Shown here: positions 26,689 to 34,526 of the stretch, piece by piece
Layout of the letters: every line of letters begins with the position of its first letter
Position numbering within the stretch: position 1 is the first letter of the stretch
DNA from: Bradyrhizobium sediminis
Lineage (GTDB): Bacteria; Pseudomonadota; Alphaproteobacteria; Rhizobiales; Xanthobacteraceae
Direction of reading: 5' to 3'
Assembly: GCF_018736085.1 (NCBI RefSeq)
Contig: NZ_CP076134.1
Location: forward strand, 1,064,501-1,128,500
DNA: 64,000 nt
The notes under the pieces: model-generated
The model's database searches: none
The model's input: only the letters and a program-made list of their open reading frames with translations
Told to the model about the DNA's origin: nothing
Made by a program: the position numbers and the translations under genes

Positions 26689-27410
26689 CCCGTGGCGCGG
26701 AACGCGGCATGGGCGGTGCACAACCGGCCGAAGAGCTGACAGCGTCGTATGTCCGGTGGCGATCGAGCCGTCTCGGCCGGATCACCGACGCCCTTGAGCG
26801 GCAACTGCTCGCGAGACTTCTCGGCAAGGTCGATGGCAAGAAGCTGCTCGACGTCGGGTGCGGCGATGGCGCAATGGCATTCGAACTGGCGCGGCAGGGC
26901 GCAAGCGTAACCGCGCTCGATGCCGATCCGTCCATGATTGCAGCCGCCCGCCTTCGCGCGGAAAGCGAAGCCACCCGCGCTCAGTTCGTGGAAGGCAACG
27001 CCGAGAGCCTGCCCTTCGATGACGCGACTTTCGATATCGTGGTGGCGGTGACCGTGCTTTGCTTCGTTCGAGACGCCGAGCGCGCGGTGAAGGAAATCGC
27101 CCGCGTTCTCAAGCCCGGAGGACGGCTTGTCATCGGCGAACTCGGACGCTGGAGCCTTTGGGCCACGCAACGGCGCATCCGCGGCTGGCTCGGACATCCG
27201 GTCTGGGGTGCAGTGAAGTTCCGGACGGCGGCGGACCTGCGAAGCCTCGCGGAGGCGGCGGGGTTGCGTGTCGTTGCGATACACGGAGCCGTGCATTATC
27301 CGCCGTGCGGCCTCGCAGCACGGCTCCTTGCCCCGGTTGATCCATGGCTTGGGCGGAAGACGACATTCGGAGCCGCATTCCTGGCCATGTCTGCGGTCAG
27401 GCAGCGATGA
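26685..27410 (+). CDS. Class I SAM-dependent methyltransferase in the sulfur operon
   Basis: A 241-residue methyltransferase. SAM motif I is LLDVGCGDGAMAFEL near residue 55, the acidic loop is TALDADPSMI, then GNAESLPFDDATFDIVVA and VLKPGGRLVIGELG. The UbiE/type-11 fold is clear; the acceptor is unknown. ATGA overlap with the desulfurase gene sets the start, though ATG 26709 is possible. Its stop overlaps the next gene in the same way. By context it could methylate a thiol or a thiolated nucleoside (inference). Confidence 0.85.
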   Translation: MTRGAERGMGGAQPAEELTASYVRWRSSRLGRITDALERQLLARLLGKVDGKKLLDVGCGDGAMAFELARQGASVTALDADPSMIAAARLRAESEATRAQFVEGNAESLPFDDATFDIVVAVTVLCFVRDAERAVKEIARVLKPGGRLVIGELGRWSLWATQRRIRGWLGHPVWGAVKFRTAADLRSLAEAAGLRVVAIHGAVHYPPCGLAARLLAPVDPWLGRKTTFGAAFLAMSAVRQR

Positions 27411-28243
27411 ATTTGCGGCGGATACGGAGAACCACTTTGGAAAAGACGGAAACGCCGCCAATCCTCGCGAACAAGCATTACGGTACCGCCTCCGCCTTCA
27501 AACCCGAGAACCTGTTGCGCGAAGCACGGCGCCAAAAAGGGCTTCCGACGGGCTCCGTACCGGAGATCTGCATTCTCGATCCCGATGGCGACATGGTTCG
27601 ATATCTGCGCGCCGCAGGCCTGGCTGACCGTCACCCCGATTGGGCGTGCTACCACACCGATCTCCATGTCTTCCGCAAGGGCGGGCATGAATATGGCATC
27701 GTCGGCGGCGTTGTCGGAGCCTCGTTTGCGGTCCTGGTCGCAGAAGAGTTGTTCGCATCGGGCTGCCGGTTTCTTGTAAGCATGACCTCCTCAGGTCAAA
27801 TCTTGCCCGTGCAGGCACCGCCGTATTTCATTGTCATCGAACGTGCGCTTCGCGACGAAGGGACCAGTTACCATTACCTGCCCCCTTCCGATTACAGCGA
27901 AGCGGCCCCTGATCTGACGCGGATGGCAAGGAAAGCGCTGATGACGGCGGGCATTCCAATTCAGTCCGGCGCGACATGGACCACCGATGCTCCATTCCGG
28001 GAAACCGAGCAGGCGATCGACGCGGCAAGGAACGCCGGCATTCTTGCCGTGGAAATGGAGGCGGCGGCGCTCTATGCGTTTGCGAGGGCCCGCGATTGCG
28101 CGGTGCTTTGCCTGGCGCACGTGACCAACCAGATGGGTCGGATCGAGGGAGACTTTGAAAAAGGCGTTGCGGATGGAGCCGAGGAATCGCTCGAGGTAAT
28201 CGCCTCGGCCGCGGCGGGCTGGCGGACGGAGGTGCGGTCATGA
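27407..28243 (+). CDS. Nucleoside phosphorylase / nucleosidase family protein
   Basis: A 278-residue PNP/UDP-family protein. Seen are GIVGGVVGASFAVLVAEEL, FLVSMTSSGQI, the substrate-ribose motif VEMEAAALYAFA (EME), and TNQMG. The family cleaves the glycosidic bond of nucleosides, either by phosphorolysis or hydrolysis. Its substrate is not set by motif; methylthioadenosine, S-adenosylhomocysteine or uridine are candidates. It is coupled to the methyltransferase (ATGA), consistent with recycling a SAM-derived product. Its stop in turn overlaps the start of a broken methyltransferase stub. Confidence 0.82.
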   Translation: MNLRRIRRTTLEKTETPPILANKHYGTASAFKPENLLREARRQKGLPTGSVPEICILDPDGDMVRYLRAAGLADRHPDWACYHTDLHVFRKGGHEYGIVGGVVGASFAVLVAEELFASGCRFLVSMTSSGQILPVQAPPYFIVIERALRDEGTSYHYLPPSDYSEAAPDLTRMARKALMTAGIPIQSGATWTTDAPFRETEQAIDAARNAGILAVEMEAAALYAFARARDCAVLCLAHVTNQMGRIEGDFEKGVADGAEESLEVIASAAAGWRTEVRS

Positions 28244-28305
28244 ATCTCCATGAGCGCTGCATCCTGCCACCCATTCGTGCAGGCGGGTGTGTCAGGCCTT
28301 CTTGA
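28240..28305 (+). pseudogene. 5' stub of a METTL7-like methyltransferase gene
   Basis: Twenty-two codons start MNLHERCILPPI, compared with MNFYERWILPPI at 30504: nine of 12 residues and 30 of 36 bases agree. After this the similarity ends and a TGA follows. The ATG overlaps the phosphorylase stop by four bases, as a functional downstream gene would. So a methyltransferase of the 30504 type probably once ended the sulfur operon and was cut off here. Confidence 0.6.
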
Positions 28306-28328
28306 GTCGACGCAGGCGGCAGCCGTTG
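28303..28328. repeat. Degenerate direct repeat, right border of sulfur cluster
   Basis: It matches 20184-20209 at 22 of 26 positions in direct orientation. It begins exactly at the end of the methyltransferase stub. Confidence 0.45.
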
Positions 28329-28405
28329 TTAGAAGATGATTGATGTCTGTCGCAGCGGGCGCGGCCTGTTGTCGGGATGAGTGGTGATGCGTTCGAGCCT
28401 GCCCA

Positions 28406-29497
28406 ATGCTTGAGATCGACGGCTTCTTCCGACCAGCCGCCGCCACATTGGCGCTGCTGACCGCGTTCCTGCTGCTGCGTGACGCAAGGTCCGATTTGCG
28501 GGCGCGCTTGGGCGCGCTGTTTGCAATCGGGACCGCCGCCTATATGTATTGCTCGGGCGCTCTTGGGGGCTGGGGTGTCGGCTCGTTGCTGCTGCCGCTA
28601 TGCATCGGCAACAACGTGTTTTTCTGGTGGTTCGCGCTGGCGCTGCTCGATGACGACTTTCGCCTCGAGGCGGTCCATGCCGGCGTCCTGATAGCCGTGC
28701 TGGCCCTGGGTTTCGCCCGTTTCGGATCCCGCCTTCTTGAATACGCCGCCCTTGGGCAAGCGCTCGCTATCGTCCATAACCTCATCATTCTGACCCTCGG
28801 CGCTCACGTATTGCTGCTGGCCTGGCGCGGCTATGACAACGACCTCTCGGAGAGCCGGAGGCGGTTCAGGCTGCTTTTTCTGATCGGTGGAAGTCTGGCG
28901 GCTGTGGGGATTGCGGTCGCCGAGGTCGCCCTTGCCGGGCGGCCTCCAGTGGCCTGGATGCTGGCGCTGCAATCCGCATTTGTTACGATCCTCGCGGCGG
29001 CGGCGGCGGCATGGTTGCTCGGCGCGTCCGCATCGCGCCTGGCGTTTCAAAGCATCACGGCTGCCGGGCAGGCCGAACCCGTTCCGGTTCCGGATCGCCA
29101 GAGGCTGATCGATGAAACCCTTGCCGCGGCCCTGGAGCGTGCCATCAATATCGACAAGCTGTATCTCGAACAGGGTTTGACGATCGCCGCGCTGGCCAGG
29201 AGATTGGGGGTGCCGGAGCATCGTCTGCGCAAACACATCAACGAGGCGCTCGGCCACAGCAATTTCAACGCTTACGTGAACCGGCATCGCATTGCCGCCG
29301 CCAAGGCCGCCTTGCGCGACCCCCAGCTGGCGCATTTGCCGGTGCTCACCATCGCGCTCGACTCCGGCTTTGCCTCGCTGCCTCCCTTCAATCGCGCCTT
29401 CCGTGCCGAAACCGGTCAGTCCGCAACGGCCTACCGAAGCACCGCGCTGGCGGAGGCACGCGGCGTCAATGGGCGGGTCGAATCTGAAAAAAGCTAG
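28406..29497 (+). CDS. Membrane-bound AraC-family regulator
   Basis: A 363-residue protein. The N-terminal about 215 residues hold some seven hydrophobic helices, e.g. ATLALLTAFLLL, GVLIAVLALGFARFG and AFVTILAAAAAAWLL. The C-terminal about 100 residues are an AraC/XylS DNA-binding domain (LTIAALARRLGVPEHRLRKHINEALGH, FNAYVNRHRIAAAKAAL, IALDSGFASLPPFNRAFRAETG). This layout, membrane sensor and cytoplasmic HTH in one chain, is seen in several proteobacterial regulators. It probably controls the desaturase and methyltransferase genes that follow. No clear Shine-Dalgarno was seen. Confidence 0.85.
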   Translation: MLEIDGFFRPAAATLALLTAFLLLRDARSDLRARLGALFAIGTAAYMYCSGALGGWGVGSLLLPLCIGNNVFFWWFALALLDDDFRLEAVHAGVLIAVLALGFARFGSRLLEYAALGQALAIVHNLIILTLGAHVLLLAWRGYDNDLSESRRRFRLLFLIGGSLAAVGIAVAEVALAGRPPVAWMLALQSAFVTILAAAAAAWLLGASASRLAFQSITAAGQAEPVPVPDRQRLIDETLAAALERAINIDKLYLEQGLTIAALARRLGVPEHRLRKHINEALGHSNFNAYVNRHRIAAAKAALRDPQLAHLPVLTIALDSGFASLPPFNRAFRAETGQSATAYRSTALAEARGVNGRVESEKS

Positions 29498-29610
29498 CCG
29501 ATTTCGAAATCGACCGCATTTGGCCAGAAATCGAGCGGACGGGCCGGGGTTTGGCGGCTAGTTCCGGCGGCGGTTCTCGTGGAGGACCAACGCAAGGAGA
29601 GTTCCGCGCC

Positions 29611-30507
29611 ATGACGCAATTGACATCGATCCTCGATGAATTCCGCCAAATCTGGCCCTATATTTTTGCCGGCGACCTCGCCCGCTATCTGATCGGCGCC
29701 GGCTCCGTATTCCTTCTCATCTGGGTGCTCTTCCGGTCGCGACTGGCAGCCCGGAAGATCCGGAAAAATACCCCACCGGCCGGTCAAATCTGGCGGGAGA
29801 TCGGTCATTCGCTGGTGACGGTCTGCATCTTCGCGACTGTCGGGACATCGATCGGGATCGGAGCGATGCATGGCGTATTTCAGGTCTACACCGACGTTTC
29901 CCTTTATGGCTGGCCTTATCTCGCTGGAAGCGTCGTTGCCATGATCGTGGTGCAGGATGCCTATTTCTACTGGGTGCATCGGCTGATGCACCGCGTGCCG
30001 CTGCTGTGGAAAGTGCATGCCACTCACCATCGCTCGCACAATCCAACCCCGTGGACGGCCTACGCGTTCGATCCGGGCGAAGCCCTGATCCACGCGCTGT
30101 TCATGCCGATGTTCGTCGCGATCGTTCCGATGCACGTCGGCGGCCTGTTCGCATTCACGGCCCACATGATGCTGCGCAATGCCGTCGGTCATTGCGGCTA
30201 CGAGCTGTTTCCGAAGGGTTGGGCGGATCGTCCGATACTGGGTCTCGTGACCATGGTCACCCACCACGACATGCACCACGAGCACGCGCCGCGGAATTTC
30301 GGGCTGTATTTTACGTGGTGGGATCGGCTGATGGGAACCGAGCATCCGGAATACCGGGCGCGCACCAAATTGATGACGCCGGACAATGGGATGCTTGATA
30401 GCCTCAAAGGCGCCTACGCGTCACAGGTCGGAGCGGAAAGTCCAGCCGGGGAATCGCTTGAGGCCATCGCCCTGGTGGGCTGGAGAGCGAATGAGGAACG
30501 TCGATGA
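29611..30507 (+). CDS. Sterol desaturase / fatty acid hydroxylase family membrane protein
   Basis: A 298-residue membrane di-iron enzyme. The His boxes are HRLMH, HATHHRSHN and HHDMHHEH, in the order typical of sterol desaturases, alkylglycerol monooxygenase-like proteins and carotenoid hydroxylases. Several hydrophobic helices lie before and between them. It would hydroxylate or desaturate a lipid in the inner membrane. AAGGAGAG precedes the ATG at 29611. It overlaps the methyltransferase gene by ATGA, so the two act together. Confidence 0.85.
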   Translation: MTQLTSILDEFRQIWPYIFAGDLARYLIGAGSVFLLIWVLFRSRLAARKIRKNTPPAGQIWREIGHSLVTVCIFATVGTSIGIGAMHGVFQVYTDVSLYGWPYLAGSVVAMIVVQDAYFYWVHRLMHRVPLLWKVHATHHRSHNPTPWTAYAFDPGEALIHALFMPMFVAIVPMHVGGLFAFTAHMMLRNAVGHCGYELFPKGWADRPILGLVTMVTHHDMHHEHAPRNFGLYFTWWDRLMGTEHPEYRARTKLMTPDNGMLDSLKGAYASQVGAESPAGESLEAIALVGWRANEERR

Positions 30508-31154
30508 ATTTCTATGAGCGCTGGATATTGCCGCCCATTCTCGATCTGGTGATGCGACAGAAGCACCTCACGAAATATCGCCGCGAGGTGATCGCCGCCG
30601 CCCGCGGGCGCGTGCTCGAAATCGGCGTCGGCTCCGGATTGAATCTGCCGCTCTATGGCAAGCAGGTGGAGCTGGTCTACGGGCTCGATCCTTCGGCCAG
30701 ACTGCTGGCCATCGCGCGCCGGCGTGCCGCCGCATCGGCGGTGCCCGTTGACCTCCTGCTGGGCTCGGCGACCGCGATCCCGCTTGCGGATGACAGCATC
30801 GATACCGTTGTGATGACGTGGACGCTTTGCTCGATCCCGGATCCGTTGGCTGCGTTGCGCGAGATGCGCAGGGTACTCAAGCCCGATGGCACTCTCTGCT
30901 TTGTCGAGCACGGACTGTCGCCCGAGCCGGGCATCGAACTCTGGCAGCACCGGATCACGCCGGCCTGGCGCCGCATGGCAGGCGGTTGCCATCTGGATCG
31001 CAAGATCGACGAACTCGTCCGTGTCGCCGGCTTCGATCTGACCAGCCTGCAGGCGGAATACGCGCCAGGGCCCCGCACCATGTCCTACATGTATGAAGGG
31101 TGCGCGTGCCGCAGTCATTCCGGCGGCATCGGCTCGCCCGTATCAGCCGATTGA
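30504..31154 (+). CDS. METTL7-like class I methyltransferase
   Basis: A 216-residue protein. SAM motif I is VLEIGVGSGLNLPLY; later come YGLDPSARLLAIARRR, LLGSATAIPLADDSIDTVV, LCSIPDPLAALREMRRVLKPDG and FVEHGLSPEPG. The C--IP-P--AL-E--RVLKP and FVEHG motifs are those of METTL7/TMT1-type proteins, whose human members methylate thiols including hydrogen sulfide; lipid methyltransferases are also similar. The N-terminus MNFYERWILPPI is shared with the stub at 28240. It is coupled to the desaturase gene by ATGA. Confidence 0.8.
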   Translation: MNFYERWILPPILDLVMRQKHLTKYRREVIAAARGRVLEIGVGSGLNLPLYGKQVELVYGLDPSARLLAIARRRAAASAVPVDLLLGSATAIPLADDSIDTVVMTWTLCSIPDPLAALREMRRVLKPDGTLCFVEHGLSPEPGIELWQHRITPAWRRMAGGCHLDRKIDELVRVAGFDLTSLQAEYAPGPRTMSYMYEGCACRSHSGGIGSPVSAD

Positions 31155-31292
31155 GGAGGACCCCCGTTACCTGCCGAAGCTTGCCGGAGACGCGATCAAC
31201 GCCCCGATAATGTTGTGGCCGCGCCCCGGGTACCGGTTGAGCCGATGCCGATCCGCCGCTAGCGTGCGGTGGCGACCGGGCTGGCGGGGAAC

Positions 31293-32468
31293 ATGGCTGA
31301 GGACCTACCGAACATCGGCGCCGGCGAGGCGGTATCGAAAGCCGCGCCGCAGGCGGACGAACCTGACCTGCCGCTGCTGCGCATCGACGCGGTGGTGAAG
31401 AAGTTCGGCGGCTTCCGCGCGGTGGACCGGGTCTCGCTCGACATCAGGGCCGGCGAGTTTTTCGCGCTGCTCGGCCCGTCAGGCTGCGGCAAGACCACGC
31501 TGCTGCGGATGATCGCCGGTTTCGAGACGCCGGACGAGGGCCGGATCCTGCTCGACGGCATGGACATCGCGCAGGTTCTGCCGCATCAGCGGCCGGTCAA
31601 CATGATGTTCCAGAACTACGCGCTGTTTCCGCATCTTTCCGTGCGCGACAATATCGCGTTCGGACTGAAGCGCGCCGGCATGCCGCGCGCCGTGATCGAC
31701 GCCCGCGTGGCCGAGATGGTGGCGCTGGTCAAGCTCGAGGGGCTCGAGAAGCGCAAGCCCGACCAGCTTTCCGGCGGCCAGAAGCAGCGCGTGGCGCTGG
31801 CGCGCTCGCTGGCGCGCCGCCCGCAGATCCTGCTGCTCGACGAGCCCCTGGCCGCGCTCGACAGGAAGCTGCGCGAGAGCACTCAGCTCGAATTGATGGA
31901 GCTGCAGCGGCGGCTTGGCATGACCTTCATCATCGTCACCCACGACCAGGAAGAGGCGATGACGGTGGCGAGCCGGATCGGCGTGATGGATCACGGCCGG
32001 CTCGAACAGGTGGCGGCGCCGCGCGAACTTTACGAGGCTCCCAACTCGCGCTGGATTGCCGAGTTCGTCGGCGACGTCAATCTGTTCGAGGGGCAGGTGG
32101 CGTCGAGCGAGGGAAATCGCCTGGCGATCTGGACGCGGGACGCCGGAACGATCACGGTCGCCGGGCCGCGCCGGCCGGTCACGAAAACCAATGTCAGCGT
32201 TGCGATCCGCCCCGAGAAGGTGAAGCTGTCGCGCCGCGGTCCGGTGCCGGATGCGGACCATGCCCATGCCATCAACCGGCTGGAAGGCATCGTGACCGAT
32301 GTCGGTTATCTCGGCGGCTTCACCACCTACAAGGTCAGACTCGACACCGGCGCGGTGCTGCGTTCGTCGATGGCGAACACGGCGCGGATCGATATCGACG
32401 CCTACAGCCCGAGCCAGCGCGTGGTGGCGTGGTTCACGCCCGACGATTGCGTGGTGCTTGAGCAATGA
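31293..32468 (+). CDS. ABC transporter ATP-binding protein, polyamine (Pot) type
   Basis: A 391-residue ATPase: Walker A GPSGCGKTT, Q-loop MMFQNYALFPHL, signature LSGGQKQRVALARSLA, Walker B ILLLDEPLAALD, and a C-terminal TOBE-type domain (VAIRPEKVKLS; GIVTDVGYLGGFTTYKV). The PotA/PotG family imports putrescine or spermidine. It has an N-terminal extension of about 25 residues. The ATG at 31293 follows GCGGGGA. It starts a three-gene operon with the two permeases; no periplasmic binding protein gene is present in this window. Confidence 0.88.
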   Translation: MAEDLPNIGAGEAVSKAAPQADEPDLPLLRIDAVVKKFGGFRAVDRVSLDIRAGEFFALLGPSGCGKTTLLRMIAGFETPDEGRILLDGMDIAQVLPHQRPVNMMFQNYALFPHLSVRDNIAFGLKRAGMPRAVIDARVAEMVALVKLEGLEKRKPDQLSGGQKQRVALARSLARRPQILLLDEPLAALDRKLRESTQLELMELQRRLGMTFIIVTHDQEEAMTVASRIGVMDHGRLEQVAAPRELYEAPNSRWIAEFVGDVNLFEGQVASSEGNRLAIWTRDAGTITVAGPRRPVTKTNVSVAIRPEKVKLSRRGPVPDADHAHAINRLEGIVTDVGYLGGFTTYKVRLDTGAVLRSSMANTARIDIDAYSPSQRVVAWFTPDDCVVLEQ

Positions 32469-33379
32469 GCGCCCGCCGCATCTTCGCCCGCCCGGCGCGC
32501 CTGGCCGCGATCGCGCCGTATTTGTGGATGGCCTTGTTCTTCCTGGTGCCGTTCGGCTTCGTGCTGAAGATCGGCCTGTCGCAGACCGCGGTGGCGCAGC
32601 CGCCCTATCTGCCGGTGTTCGATTTGACGCAAGGCGCAGCCGCGCTGAAGGCGGCCGCCGCCCAACTGTCGCTGGATAATTTCCGCCTCTTGGTCTCCGA
32701 CAATCTCTACATCCTGTCCTATCTGCGCAGCCTGATCGTTGCCGCGGTCTCGACGGCGATCCTGCTCGGAATCGGCTACCCCATCGCCTACGGCATGGCG
32801 CGGCTGCCGCGGCACTGGCAATCGATCGCGATGATGCTGGTGATCGTGCCGTTCTGGACCTCGTTCCTGATCCGGATCTACGCCTGGATCAACATCCTGC
32901 AGCACGACGGCCTGCTCAACAAAATCCTGCTGGCGCTGCATCTGGTCTCAGCACCGGTGGTGTGGCTGTCGACCGACAGCGCGATGTATCTCGGCATCGT
33001 CTATTCCTATCTGCCGTTCATGATCCTGCCGCTCTATGCGACGCTGGCCAGGATGGACCCGGCGCTGCTGGAGGCGGCGAGCGATCTCGGCGCCTCGCCA
33101 CGCAGCACGTTCTGGCTGGTGACGTTCCCGCTGTCGCTGCCGGGCGTCGGCGCCGGCGCGCTGCTCTGCTTCATTCCGATCGTCGGGGAGTTCGTGATCC
33201 CGGACCTGCTGGCGGGCTCCAATGCAATGATGATCGGCCAGACCCTGTGGCTGGAATTCTTCACCAACAAGGACTGGCCGGTGGCCTCCGCCGCCGCGGT
33301 GGTGCTGCTGGTGCTGCTGGTGGCGCCGCTCGCGCTCTACGACCGGATGCAGCGGCGCCAGCTCGAGGGCGTCAGCTGA
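32465..33379 (+). CDS. ABC transporter permease, PotB/PotH type
   Basis: A 304-residue permease with about six helices: the first helix MALFFLVPFGFVLKI, a long periplasmic loop, then SLIVAAVSTAILLGIGYPIAYGMAR. The ABC-contact loop is LEAASDLGASPRSTFWLVTFPLSLPG. It pairs with the following permease. It overlaps the ATPase gene by ATGA. Confidence 0.87.
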   Translation: MSARRIFARPARLAAIAPYLWMALFFLVPFGFVLKIGLSQTAVAQPPYLPVFDLTQGAAALKAAAAQLSLDNFRLLVSDNLYILSYLRSLIVAAVSTAILLGIGYPIAYGMARLPRHWQSIAMMLVIVPFWTSFLIRIYAWINILQHDGLLNKILLALHLVSAPVVWLSTDSAMYLGIVYSYLPFMILPLYATLARMDPALLEAASDLGASPRSTFWLVTFPLSLPGVGAGALLCFIPIVGEFVIPDLLAGSNAMMIGQTLWLEFFTNKDWPVASAAAVVLLVLLVAPLALYDRMQRRQLEGVS

Positions 33380-34194
33380 TGGCCCGTCCGCTCAACCGGA
33401 TATCGCCGTTCAACGTCGTCTCGCTCGCGCTCGGCCTTGCGTTCCTCTACCTGCCGATCGTCATCCTCGTGATCTATTCGTTCAATGCGTCGCGGCTGGT
33501 CACGGTGTGGGGCGGCTGGTCGCTGCGCTGGTACCGCGAATTCCTGCATGACCGCGCCATGCTGGATGCGGCCTGGATGAGTCTTAAGGTGGCGGCGGTC
33601 TCGGCCACATCAGCGACGCTGCTCGGCACGCTCGCCGCGGTGGCGCTGTCGCGCGGCGAGCGCTTCAAGGGCCGTACGCTGTTTTCCGGCATGCTCTATG
33701 CGCCGCTGGTGATGCCCGAAGTCATCACCGGGCTTTCGCTGCTGCTGCTGTTCGTCGCGGTCGGCGCCGAGCGCGGGTTCTGGACGGTGACGATCGCGCA
33801 TACCACGCTGACGATGTGCTTCGTTGCGGTGGTGGTGCAGTCGCGGCTGGCGCCGCTCGACCGCAGCCTGGAAGAGGCGGCGATGGATCTCGGCTGCAAT
33901 CCGGTGCAGGCGTTCCTCCGCGTCACGCTGCCGCTGATCTTCCCCGCCATCGCCGCCGGCTGGATGCTGGCGTTCACGCTGTCGCTGGACGACGTGGTGA
34001 TCGCGAGCTTCACCACCGGCCCCGGTTCGGCGACGCTGCCGATCCGGATCTATTCGGAGGTGCGGCTCGGGGTGAAGCCCGAGATCAACGCCATCTGCAC
34101 GCTGGTGCTCGCCTTGATCGCGGTGGTTATCATTGTGGCTTCGTTCGCCTCGAAGCTCACGAGCGCGCGGGGCGAGAGCGCCGCGCCGCTGTAA
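33379..34194 (+). CDS. ABC transporter permease, PotC/PotI type
   Basis: A 271-residue permease with six helices, the family N-terminal LYLPIVILVIYSFNASRL, and the ATPase-contact loop LEEAAMDLGCNPVQAFLRVTLPLI. TLSLDDVVIASFTTGPGSATLPIRIYSEVR near the end is typical of PotC. Its ATG overlaps the previous TGA (TGATG). With the two preceding genes it makes a polyamine-type importer without a binding protein. Confidence 0.87.
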   Translation: MARPLNRISPFNVVSLALGLAFLYLPIVILVIYSFNASRLVTVWGGWSLRWYREFLHDRAMLDAAWMSLKVAAVSATSATLLGTLAAVALSRGERFKGRTLFSGMLYAPLVMPEVITGLSLLLLFVAVGAERGFWTVTIAHTTLTMCFVAVVVQSRLAPLDRSLEEAAMDLGCNPVQAFLRVTLPLIFPAIAAGWMLAFTLSLDDVVIASFTTGPGSATLPIRIYSEVRLGVKPEINAICTLVLALIAVVIIVASFASKLTSARGESAAPL

Positions 34195-34526
34195 GGCGAG
34201 CAGTTGCGCGGAGCCCCCATCGATGCCGCGGATTGAGGTCGTCATCACCGGGCTCGACCCGGTGATCCCCTTCTTCGAGACAACTTGTTACGAAGAATGA
34301 TGGATGCCCGGATCAAGTCCGGGCATGACGAACTCTCTTCAGGGAGACAACGCAGTCTCATCTCGATTCAGTTTTCAAACAGCCAGGAGTTCGTCATTGC
34401 GAGCGTTAGCGAAGCAAACCAGCTTGCTGCACAAGGAAAGAAGCTGGATTGCTTCGTCGCTGCGTTCCTCGCAATGACGGCGGTATATGTGTGGTGGGTT
34501 TCGCCGCAAAAGCGGTTAAGGCAAAC
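34195..34526. repeat. Intergenic region built from two dispersed palindromic repeats
   Basis: In 332 bases no gene was found. Two repeat units are seen: one around 34229-34330 (including GCCCGGATCAAGTCCGGGC at 34305-34323, which gives spurious RIKSGHD-type ORFs), and one at 34392-34479 with arms CGTCATTGCGAG (34392-34403) and CTCGCAATGACG (34468-34479). Both are of types widespread in Rhizobiales intergenic DNA. They lie between the convergent potC-like and asmA-like genes and may help termination. Confidence 0.75.

Noticed and set aside
34208..34320. Small ORFs with ITGLDPVIP and RIKSGHD
   Set aside because: These peptides come from the dispersed palindromic repeat, a known source of false ORFs in Bradyrhizobium-type genomes.
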